A stretch of DNA of 5,580 bases from JBFJKD01 sp041601945 (GCA_041601945.1 JBFIHG010000076.1:1-5580), one strand, 5' to 3'. Shown: positions 1 through 5,578, counted from the first letter of the stretch. Made by a program: numbers and translations. Notes: generated from the sequence alone by a model not told the origin.

Positions 1-227
1 ACGTGGTAACCAATATCGAAGTGGAGCTAACGGAAAACCCCGAGGAATTTCGGGTCTATTCCCTGGTGACGGTGCACCGCAATATGAACGAGGACGAGGA
101 ACACACCATGGTCGGCCACCGCGAGGATATTATCCGTCGCGCGCAGGGCGTGTTAAAACTCGCCAAACGTAAAATTATTCTCGATCAGAATATTTTTATG
201 AACAAGAGTCTGAATGTGTATCTCTAG
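1..227 (+). CDS. Aromatic-ring-hydroxylating dioxygenase, beta (small) subunit, C-terminal fragment
   Basis: The last 75 or so codons of a gene that begins before the window; the first complete codon is at 3 and the stop TAG is at 225-227. The GTG at 3-5 is most likely an internal valine, not a start. The fragment has the family's C-terminal pattern: a VTNIEVE strand, a VYSLVTVHRN strand, VGHREDIIRR, then LAKRKIILDQN and a NKSLNVYL end, all typical of small subunits of Rieske non-heme iron oxygenases. This subunit has a cone-shaped NTF2-like fold and is structural: with the alpha subunit, which carries the Rieske cluster and mononuclear iron, it forms the cytoplasmic oxygenase that makes cis-dihydrodiols from aromatic acids or hydrocarbons. 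The alpha gene would be expected upstream, outside the window, so the substrate cannot be told. It converges on the thiolase across a shared terminator. Confidence 0.85.
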   Translation, partial: VVTNIEVELTENPEEFRVYSLVTVHRNMNEDEEHTMVGHREDIIRRAQGVLKLAKRKIILDQNIFMNKSLNVYL

Positions 228-261
228 GTAAATTTGACTATCGCTAAAAACCCTTGAAAGC

Positions 262-304
262 GCTCATAAAAAAACCCCGGTCAGACCGGGGTTTTTTTAT
301 GAGC
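262..304. terminator. Bidirectional rho-independent terminator
   Basis: A perfect inverted repeat with arms at 262-282 and 284-304 around a single central base. The core is CCCCGGTC/GACCGGGG, flanked by seven A on the left and seven T on the right, then AT and GAGC. Because the A and T tracts mirror each other, RNA from either strand gives a GC-rich hairpin followed by a U tract. It lies 34 nt after the dioxygenase stop (+) and 13 nt after the thiolase stop (-), exactly where two converging transcripts need to end. Confidence 0.93.
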
Positions 305-317
305 AACAGGCTTCGTT

Positions 318-1496
318 TTAACACAGCTCCAACGCAATCGCAGTTGCCTCACCGCCGCCAATACACAGGCTGGCTATACCTTTCTTTTTACCATAGGTTT
401 GCAGCGCCGCCAGCAATGTCACAATAATTCGTGCGCCGCTAGCGCCCAACGGATGACCCAGGGCGCAGGCACCGCCGTGCACATTGACTTTGGCATGGGG
501 TAAATCAAGTTCGTGCATAGCCGCCATCGGCACCACTGCAAACGCTTCGTTGATCTCGAACAGATCCACATCCGCCACGGACCAACCAGTTTGCTTGAAA
601 AGTAACTGCAGCGCGCCCACCGGTGCAGTAGTAAACCACTCCGGCTCGCGGGCAAACTGGGTGTAGCCACAAATAGTCGCCAGAGGCTGCAAACCCCGTT
701 TCGCCGCTTCGCTCTGACGCATCAATACCAGCGCTGCGGCCCCGTCGGAAATGGAACTCGCGTTGGCGGCCGTCACGGTGCCATCTTTTTTAAACGCCGG
801 TTTCAGATTGGGGATTTTATCCGGTCGGGCGTTGCCCGGTTGCTCATCGGTATCCACCACTGTGTCGCCACCGCGGTTCTTGACGGTGACCGGCACTATT
901 TCAGTTTTAAACTTACCGTCAGCTATCGCCGCATTCGCGCGCCGCAGGGATTCAATGGCGTAGGCGTCCTGTTGTTCGCGGGTAAACGTATATTTTTCGG
1001 CACACTGTTCAGCAAAAGTCCCCATTAGCCCACCGCTATAGGCGTCCTGTAGACCGTCCGTAAACATATGGTCCAACACTTCGCCGTGGCCAAGACGGTA
1101 ACCCGCCCGCGCCTTTGGCAGTAAATACGGCGCGTTACTCATACTTTCCATACCACCGGCGACCACGATATCGGTTTGCTCCGCAGTCAGGGTATCGCAG
1201 GCCATCATCACCGTTTTCATGCCCGAACCGCACATTTTATTGACCGTAGTAGTGCCTACTCCAACCGGTAGTCCCGCACCCAGCGCCGCCTGACGGGCCG
1301 GAGACTGACCAATGCCAGCGGGCAGCACACAACCCATCAGTACTTCGCCTACATCCGAGGCGGCAACATTTGCCTGTGCCAACGCCGCGGCGATCGCCGT
1401 GGCTCCCAGTTCTGGTGCCGTTACGCCCGATAAATTACCCATCATGCCGCCCATGGGCGTGCGCGCCATGCCCACTATCACTACCGGATCATTCAT
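318..1496 (-). CDS. Thiolase (acetyl-CoA C-acetyl/acyltransferase)
   Basis: A 392-residue thiolase, full length for the family, catalysing reversible Claisen condensation or thiolysis of 3-oxoacyl-CoA in the cytoplasm. The catalytic set is complete: nucleophile Cys89 in VNKMCGSG, NEAFA with Asn316, His348 in GHPLGASG, and Cys378 in CIGGGEA. These numbers coincide with the well-known Zoogloea ramigera biosynthetic enzyme. The N-terminal domain holds residues 1-270 with the substrate loop at about 120-250; the C-terminal domain follows. The start is the ATG at 1494-1496 because AGAGGA lies 6 nt before it; an in-frame ATG at 1521-1523 would add nine residues (MATGKRGNS) not typical of thiolases. 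Pocket residues differ from the acetoacetyl-CoA enzyme (Leu157 and Phe288 where I recall His156 and Met288), so substrate length is open and I give no symbol. It follows sspB by 140 bp in the same direction and ends at the shared terminator. It is not a usual member of the petABC-sspAB block. Confidence 0.95.
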   Translation of the reverse strand: MNDPVVIVGMARTPMGGMMGNLSGVTAPELGATAIAAALAQANVAASDVGEVLMGCVLPAGIGQSPARQAALGAGLPVGVGTTTVNKMCGSGMKTVMMACDTLTAEQTDIVVAGGMESMSNAPYLLPKARAGYRLGHGEVLDHMFTDGLQDAYSGGLMGTFAEQCAEKYTFTREQQDAYAIESLRRANAAIADGKFKTEIVPVTVKNRGGDTVVDTDEQPGNARPDKIPNLKPAFKKDGTVTAANASSISDGAAALVLMRQSEAAKRGLQPLATICGYTQFAREPEWFTTAPVGALQLLFKQTGWSVADVDLFEINEAFAVVPMAAMHELDLPHAKVNVHGGACALGHPLGASGARIIVTLLAALQTYGKKKGIASLCIGGGEATAIALELC

Positions 1497-1636
1497 GCTA
1501 TTTCCTCTTTTCCCTGTCGCCATTCGCCTGTCGCAAATGCTCGATCAAATTTGAATTACGTGGTTGGCGACCGCGCTTCGTTTTTATAAACCCACATACC
1601 TGCTTAAAGGGCGCAAGCGGCGCGATCGGTGTATAC
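1497..1636 (-). other. Intergenic spacer between sspB and the thiolase gene
   Basis: A 140-bp gap, the longest inside the minus-strand block. It holds a perfect 10-bp palindrome TCAAATTTGA at 1545-1554. It also holds a direct repeat of GCGACAGG (minus-strand reading) at 1527-1534 and 1513-1520, just before the ribosome binding site, and a TATAAA-like hexamer at 1583-1588 with no acceptable -35 partner. No hairpin followed by a U tract is visible after sspB, so read-through from the upstream genes is possible. A separate regulated promoter for the thiolase is possible but not shown. Confidence 0.3.
1503..1508 (-). promoter_or_regulatory. Ribosome binding site of the thiolase gene
   Basis: AGAGGA on the minus strand, 6 nt before the ATG at 1494-1496. 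This decides the start: the longer in-frame ATG at 1521-1523 has no comparable purine run at the right distance. Confidence 0.75.
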
Positions 1637-2071
1637 CTATTTAACAATGCGCAATTTTCTCTCGGCAGTGCCCGACGACCCTTTGCCGGGCTCCTTGCCT
1701 GACCCCTTGCCTGAGTCCGGCCCAAGGGGTTCACCGGGAGCCGGTGGCGGATCCTGCCCATCAGTCTGAAAGACCATACCCTGACCATTCTCCCGCGCGT
1801 AAATGGCCAATACGGCAGGAATCGGCACGCGAATATTCGTAGGTAACCCGCCAAAGCGCGTGCTGAAAACAATTTCTTCGTTATTCATTTCGAAATGCCG
1901 GACCGAACGCGGCGCCAGATTCAACACGATCTGACCGTCGGTGACAAAATTCTCTGGCACTTCCACTCCCGGCGCAAAGGCATCGACCACCAGATGCGGC
2001 GTACAGTCGTTATCGACGATCCAGTCGTAAAAAGCCCTGATTAGATACGGCCGATTCGGGGTCATGGCCAT
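1637..2071 (-). CDS. sspB: ClpXP protease specificity-enhancing factor SspB
   Basis: A 144-residue adaptor that binds ssrA-tagged and other substrates and tethers them to the ClpX unfoldase. The folded domain (about residues 5-103) follows E. coli SspB closely: RPYLIRAFYDWIVDN, TPHLVVDAFAPGVEVP, DGQIVLNLAPRSV, FSTRFGGLP and AVLAIYARENGQGM. The last residues, RKLRIVK, match the ClpX-binding (XB) motif that ends SspB (LRVVK in E. coli). Between them lies a tether of about 35 residues rich in Gly, Pro, Ser and Lys, shorter than the acidic E. coli tail and with opposite charge character. The start at 2069-2071 is chosen over the ATG two codons later because GGTGGA lies 6 nt before it. It follows sspA by 69 bp, the classic sspAB order, and is probably cotranscribed with it. 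The stop is TAG at 1637-1639. Confidence 0.97.
   Translation of the reverse strand: MAMTPNRPYLIRAFYDWIVDNDCTPHLVVDAFAPGVEVPENFVTDGQIVLNLAPRSVRHFEMNNEEIVFSTRFGGLPTNIRVPIPAVLAIYARENGQGMVFQTDGQDPPPAPGEPLGPDSGKGSGKEPGKGSSGTAERKLRIVK
1679..1714 (-). repeat. Three 12-bp tandem units within sspB encoding the tether
   Basis: Reading the minus strand from 1714 down, the units are TCAGGCAAGGGG, TCAGGCAAGGAG and CCCGGCAAAGGG, coding SGKG, SGKE and PGKG (SspB residues 120-131). The first two differ at one base and the third has drifted. The unit is a multiple of three, so copy-number change keeps the frame and the C-terminal ClpX-binding motif. Confidence 0.85.
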
Positions 2072-2077
2072 GCAAGA

Positions 2078-2083
2078 TCCACC
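2078..2083 (-). promoter_or_regulatory. Ribosome binding site of sspB
   Basis: GGTGGA on the minus strand, 6 nt before the ATG at 2069-2071. It favours that ATG over the second one at 2063-2065, which would sit 12 nt away. Confidence 0.6.
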
Positions 2084-2140
2084 GTTAGTGAGCAGCGTGT
2101 CAATCGGTCGCCCATCGCACCAGGCGCTCAGCCTGCCAAC

Positions 2141-2773
2141 TCAGCGACGCATATCCCGTTCGGCTTCCGTCAAACTGGCGCGAAACGCCGGTCGCTCGAA
2201 TACTCTTTTCATGTACCCCAGCAACGGCTTGGACTGTTTGCTGGTGGGGATTTTGATACCCACTGATTCGAGACGCCACAGCAATGGCGCGAGACAACAA
2301 TCCACCAGCGTAAATTCTTCGTGCATAAAAAACGGTTTATCGGCAAATATGGCGGCGGTACTTAACAACTCGTCCTGCAGCTCTTTGCGTGCCTTAACCG
2401 CACCCTTCGTTTCCGGCTTATGGATAATCAAATCGAGTCGCTCACACCAGTCTTTTTCAATGCGGTGCATGTACTGCCTGCTCAACGCCCGTGCAACTGG
2501 ATACACCGGCAGTAAGGGAGGGTGTGGAAAACGTTCGTCCAGATACTCCATCATGACTTTCGACTCGTACAGTGACAAATCGCGATCCGCCAGCGTCGGC
2601 GCCGTGCCGTAGGGGTTAAGCTCCAGCAACTCTTCTGGCACTGCGGATGGATTGATCGTTTCGATCTCGACAGCGATGCCTTTTTCGGCAAGCACGATGC
2701 GTACCCTGTGGCAGTACTGACAGGACGGATCGGAGAAAAATGTCATCGAAGAGCGTCTGGTTACAACTCCCAT
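2141..2773 (-). CDS. sspA: Stringent starvation protein A (RNA polymerase-associated, GST-like)
   Basis: A 210-residue protein, as long as E. coli SspA (212). SspA binds RNA polymerase, affects late phage and stress/acid-tolerance transcription, and has a glutathione-S-transferase fold without GST activity. Residues 8-85 form the thioredoxin-like N-domain (VRIVLAEKGIAVEIE, LNPYGTAPTLADRDLSLYES, MMEYLDERFPHPPL) and about 90-205 the helical C-domain (YMHRIEKDW, FTLVDCCLAPLLWRLE, YMKRVFERPAF, SLTEAERDMR). The surface PHP pocket known to matter in E. coli is present at Pro83-His84-Pro85. An unusual point is Cys18-Gln-Tyr-Cys21 at the head of the first helix, where E. coli has no cysteine. The start is the ATG at 2771-2773, 5 nt after GAGGTGA; a GTG three codons upstream lies inside that ribosome site. 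It is 59 bp after the cytochrome gene and 69 bp before sspB. Confidence 0.97.
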   Translation of the reverse strand: MGVVTRRSSMTFFSDPSCQYCHRVRIVLAEKGIAVEIETINPSAVPEELLELNPYGTAPTLADRDLSLYESKVMMEYLDERFPHPPLLPVYPVARALSRQYMHRIEKDWCERLDLIIHKPETKGAVKARKELQDELLSTAAIFADKPFFMHEEFTLVDCCLAPLLWRLESVGIKIPTSKQSKPLLGYMKRVFERPAFRASLTEAERDMRR

Positions 2774-2778
2774 GGAGC

Positions 2779-2785
2779 TCACCTC
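2779..2785 (-). promoter_or_regulatory. Strong ribosome binding site of sspA
   Basis: GAGGTGA on the minus strand, a seven-base match to the 16S anti-Shine-Dalgarno complement, 5 nt before the ATG at 2771-2773. The alternative GTG at 2780-2782 is part of this site itself, so it cannot be the start. Confidence 0.8.
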
Positions 2786-2832
2786 AGTTGGTCACGCATT
2801 ACTAGCGGCCGGAGAATGCCCGGCTTGAATTA

Positions 2833-4917
2833 TCAATGGATATCCTTCCAGTACTCCCGATTCAGCAACCACACCCAGATCAGCAAAAATGCGATAAACA
2901 ACAACACACCAATCGCCATGGAGTGACTTTCCTCTGCAACAGGATTGGCCAGATAGTCGAGAAAATTTACCAGATCGTAAACGCTTTGATCGAACTCCGC
3001 AGGCGATAACTTCCCTTCCACGGTCAGCTCGTAGCTGCCACAGGGATCATCCAGCAACGGTTTGCTGGTTAGCGGATCGACTTTGACACCGCCGTTGGCG
3101 GCCAGCACCGGACCCGGCGCGCAACGTTGTAAGCCCTGTAAATCCAGCAGGGCGTGGGGCATACCCACATCCTTGAACACTTTGTTGTTCACGCCGATGG
3201 GACGGCTGGGATCAGCATAGAAATTGCGTAGATAGGTGTATACCCATTCGGGTGAACGGGCCCGAGTCACCAGGGTTAAATCCGGCGGTGCGGCGCCAAA
3301 CCACTCCTTGGCGGCACGCTCTGGCATGGCAATGGTCATCAGCTCGCCAATCTTCTGCCCGGAAAACACCAGATTTTCAAGCATCAGGCTGTTGGGAATA
3401 TGCAGGTCGTCCGCGACCCGCTCCCAGCGCGAGTATTTCGCGGAGTGGCAACCCATGCAGTAGTTCACAAAAACCTGAGCACCCCGTTGCCGCGACCCGT
3501 TATTCAGGGCCGAAACCTCGTATTTGTCCAGCTGTCGACCCTGCTGTAACTGCACAAGCTCCGGATTTTCGAAGCTGTCGCAGACAATCGAGCCACAATC
3601 AAATTCCGTTTCGGAACCCACTGCCTTCAGTGGCAGAACAGTCAACGCAATCAAAATGCCGAGCGCAACGAGGGAGCGCCAAAAGCCCATGCCGCCATCC
3701 ATGGTGATGCGTTCGGGCTCCGGTCGAGTAGATTCCAGACTGGTCCAGATCGGCATGGCCAGGAAGTAGGCAAAGTACAGGGCCGTGCAAATTTGCGCCA
3801 GGAAGGTGCGATCGTCGGTCGGTGCCTTCACCCCCAGCACGCCGAGAATAATAAAGGACGCAGCGAACACCAAAATCGCAACGCGGCTGATGGTACCCTT
3901 GTAGCGTATGGACTTGACCTTACTGCGATCGAGCCAGGGCAGCACAAATAGTATTGCGATGGCCGCAGCCATCGTCAAAAACCCAAAAAACTTATCCGGC
4001 ACCGCGCGCAACATTGAATAGTACGGCGTGAAATACCATACCGGGGCGATATGCTCGGGGGTTTTCAGAGGATTAGCTATTTCGAAGTTGGCGTGTTCGA
4101 TAAAGTAACCGCCCATCTCCGGCATAAAGAAAATGATGAAACAGAACACAAACAGGAACACCACGATCGGCACCAGGTCGTGCACAGTGTAGTAAGGGTG
4201 GAAGGGAATCCCATCCAGGGGTACGCCATTGGCGTCCTTGTGCTTTTTGATTTCAACCCCGTCCGGATTATTCGATCCCACTTGATGCAGAGCCAGCAGA
4301 TGTAACACCACCAAACCCAGCAACACGATAGGTACCGCTACCACATGCAGCGCGAAGAAACGATTCAGAGTAATGCCGGAAATCAGGTAGTCCCCACGCA
4401 CCCACTCCACCACGGCTTCGCCGATATAGGGGATGGCACCGAACAGGGAGATAATTACCTGCGCGCCCCAATAGGACATCTGTCCCCAGGGCAACACATA
4501 GCCGAGAAATGCTTCGGCCATCAGCGCCAGATAAATGGCCATACCAAACAGCCACACCAGCTCGCGCGGCGCCTTGTAAGAGCCGTACAGCAAACCGCGA
4601 AACATGTGTAAGTAGACCACCAGAAAGAACGCCGACGCGCCGGTGGAATGCATATAGCGCAGCAGCCAACCGTATTCCACATCGCGCATAATGTATTCGA
4701 CAGAAGCGAACGCACCCTCAGCAGTAGGTACGTAGCTCATGGTCAACCAGATACCGGTCAACAACTGGTTCACCAGAACCAGCAGGGACAACACACCGAA
4801 AAAGTACCAGAAGTTAAAATTCTTGGGAGCGTAATACTTGCCCATATGGGTGTCCCACGCCCGCTGCACTGGCAGCCGTTGATCTATCCAGGTCCACAAC
4901 GCAGTTAACCACTTCAT
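2833..4917 (-). CDS. fbcH: Fused cytochrome b / cytochrome c1 of the bc1 complex (petBC fusion)
   Basis: A 694-residue protein carrying two subunits of ubiquinol–cytochrome c reductase in one frame. Cytochrome b is residues 1 to about 405 with eight membrane helices. Heme ligands are His90 and His104 (helix B) and His191 and His206 (helix D; 14 residues between, a b6-like spacing). The Qo motif is PVWY at 292-295. Without a stop, ERITMDGG runs into a basic-hydrophobic segment (411-433) that looks like the c1 signal sequence, with a possible signal-peptidase site near AVG434. Cytochrome c1 follows: heme c motif CMGCH at 487-491, WFGAAPPDL, likely axial Met586 in VGMP, a Cys599/Cys626 pair that may form a disulfide, and a C-terminal anchor (667-686) ending REYWKDIH. 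Topology fits, since cytochrome b ends in the cytoplasm and c1 must cross to the periplasm. The ATG overlaps the petA stop (ATGA) and has AGGAGG 7 nt upstream. The family precedent is Bradyrhizobium FbcH, a fusion cleaved after translation. Confidence 0.97.
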   Translation of the reverse strand: MKWLTALWTWIDQRLPVQRAWDTHMGKYYAPKNFNFWYFFGVLSLLVLVNQLLTGIWLTMSYVPTAEGAFASVEYIMRDVEYGWLLRYMHSTGASAFFLVVYLHMFRGLLYGSYKAPRELVWLFGMAIYLALMAEAFLGYVLPWGQMSYWGAQVIISLFGAIPYIGEAVVEWVRGDYLISGITLNRFFALHVVAVPIVLLGLVVLHLLALHQVGSNNPDGVEIKKHKDANGVPLDGIPFHPYYTVHDLVPIVVFLFVFCFIIFFMPEMGGYFIEHANFEIANPLKTPEHIAPVWYFTPYYSMLRAVPDKFFGFLTMAAAIAILFVLPWLDRSKVKSIRYKGTISRVAILVFAASFIILGVLGVKAPTDDRTFLAQICTALYFAYFLAMPIWTSLESTRPEPERITMDGGMGFWRSLVALGILIALTVLPLKAVGSETEFDCGSIVCDSFENPELVQLQQGRQLDKYEVSALNNGSRQRGAQVFVNYCMGCHSAKYSRWERVADDLHIPNSLMLENLVFSGQKIGELMTIAMPERAAKEWFGAAPPDLTLVTRARSPEWVYTYLRNFYADPSRPIGVNNKVFKDVGMPHALLDLQGLQRCAPGPVLAANGGVKVDPLTSKPLLDDPCGSYELTVEGKLSPAEFDQSVYDLVNFLDYLANPVAEESHSMAIGVLLFIAFLLIWVWLLNREYWKDIH

Positions 4918-4930
4918 GCGGCAGCCTCCT
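4914..4930 (-). promoter_or_regulatory. ATGA overlap and ribosome site coupling petA to the cytochrome b/c1 gene
   Basis: The petA stop TGA (4914-4916) and the cytochrome b ATG (4915-4917) share bases as ATGA. A consensus AGGAGG lies at 4925-4930 inside the petA end, 7 nt before the ATG. This arrangement suggests translational coupling, which would keep Rieske and b/c1 subunits in step. Confidence 0.8.
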
Positions 4931-5519
4931 GATCAATGCCAACAACAATCACCGTATCGCTTTCAAATGAATACGGGGGTACCGTCAAATTAGTCGGCGC
5001 GGGAACGCCCTGATAGACCCTTCCAGCCAGGTCAAATTTGGAACCGTGGCACGGACAGAAAAATCCCCCCAGCCACTCTTCGTCGGCACTGCGTAAATCC
5101 GCCGCGCCCACATCGGGACGATACTTCGGTGCGCAACCCAGATGAGTACACAAACCCACCAGCACCAGAAATTCAGGCTTGATAGCCCGATTGTTCGGGT
5201 CGACATAGCCAGGCTGCACAGAATTTTCGGAATTCGGATCCCGTAAGTGATCCGCGCCAGTTGCAAGTGCATCCAGAGATGCCTGGGTGCGGCGCACCAC
5301 ATAGACCGGCTGGCCACGCCACTCAAAGGTGGCCATCTGCCCCGGCTCAATTTTGGCGATGCTGATCTTTACCGGCGCCCCGGCGGCCCGCGCTTTGGCA
5401 CTGGGCACCCAGGACCCTACAAAAGGGACCGCGGCCCCCACTACCCCAGCGGCGCCCACCACACAGGTGGCACCGGTCAGAAAGCGGCGACGCCCCTGAT
5501 TGACACCGTCATTGCTCAT
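4914..5519 (-). CDS. petA: Ubiquinol–cytochrome c reductase Rieske iron-sulfur subunit
   Basis: A 201-residue Rieske protein, the bc1 subunit that takes the first electron from quinol at the Qo site and passes it to cytochrome c1 by swinging its periplasmic head. A twin-arginine signal (GRRRFLTG, Arg10-12) precedes an uncleaved membrane anchor at about 15-38, then an Ala-rich hinge (PSAKARAAGAP, 39-49). The [2Fe-2S] ligands are Cys124 and His126 in CTHLGC and Cys155 and His158 in CPCHGS; Cys129 and Cys157 form the usual disulfide. Ser160 is kept, but the residue at the conserved tyrosine position two further on is Phe162. The PAP loop appears as GVPAP. The 25 residues between the two motifs include the RPDVGAADL and WLGGFF stretch, which I recall from beta/gamma-proteobacterial proteins. 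The ATG at 5517-5519 has AAGGGAG 7 nt upstream. It is the first gene of the block in this window and overlaps the next by 4 nt. Confidence 0.98.
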   Translation of the reverse strand: MSNDGVNQGRRRFLTGATCVVGAAGVVGAAVPFVGSWVPSAKARAAGAPVKISIAKIEPGQMATFEWRGQPVYVVRRTQASLDALATGADHLRDPNSENSVQPGYVDPNNRAIKPEFLVLVGLCTHLGCAPKYRPDVGAADLRSADEEWLGGFFCPCHGSKFDLAGRVYQGVPAPTNLTVPPYSFESDTVIVVGIDQEAAA

Positions 5520-5526
5520 AGGAGCT

Positions 5527-5533
5527 CTCCCTT
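5527..5533 (-). promoter_or_regulatory. Ribosome binding site of petA
   Basis: AAGGGAG on the minus strand, 7 nt before the ATG at 5517-5519. It supports the start that puts the twin-arginine motif at residues 10-12, the expected distance for a Rieske protein. Confidence 0.7.
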
Positions 5534-5549
5534 ACAACAGCAAAAATGG

Positions 5550-5578
5550 TTTAAGACTGGCTGAGAAGTGACTATCAA
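5550..5578 (-). promoter_or_regulatory. Weak candidate promoter upstream of petA
   Basis: On the minus strand TTGATA (5573-5578; five of six match to the -35 consensus) is followed after 17 nt by CTTAAA (5550-5555; three of six match to -10). The spacing is right but the -10 is poor, and only 61 bp upstream of petA are visible. In many gammaproteobacteria petA follows rplM-rpsI, so the main promoter may lie outside the window. Confidence 0.2.

Noticed and set aside
3..5. GTG as the start of a short complete gene at the left edge
   Set aside because: The protein begins in the middle of a conserved strand of the dioxygenase beta fold, so this is an internal codon of a gene cut by the window.
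1497..1523. Upstream start for the thiolase at 1521-1523
   Set aside because: The nine extra residues are not family-like, and AGAGGA at 1503-1508 would lie inside the coding part; it is ideally spaced for the ATG at 1496.
1583..1611. TATAAA hexamer as a -10 box for the thiolase
   Set aside because: At spacings of 16-18 nt the upstream hexamers share almost nothing with TTGACA and there is no extended -10, so a promoter cannot be supported.
1498..1872. Minus-strand open frame of 124 codons overlapping sspB in another frame
   Set aside because: It is a shadow: sspB in its own frame has full family similarity, a ribosome site and the C-terminal ClpX motif.
2121..2135. Small hairpin CAGGC/GCCTG between sspA and sspB
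   Set aside because: The stem is 5 bp with no U tract; likely chance in GC-rich DNA.
2064..2612. Open frame of 182 codons on the plus strand
   Set aside because: It lies antisense to sspA and part of sspB, and its translation is Ser/Arg-rich without any family motif.
2808..2824. Hairpin GCCGG/CCGGC between the cytochrome gene and sspA
   Set aside because: The stem is only 5 bp with a 7-nt loop and no U tract follows, so it is not a convincing terminator.
3252..3707. Plus-strand open frame of 151 codons opposite cytochrome c1
   Set aside because: It is antisense to a well-conserved domain and its translation is low-complexity without recognisable motifs.
3680..3710. Reading petB and petC as two separate genes with a stop lost to a sequencing error
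   Set aside because: The frame is open and in phase from cytochrome b into the c1 signal segment, and neither alternate frame offers a stop close to the junction, so a single-base error there would not restore two normal genes. The fusion is kept as read.
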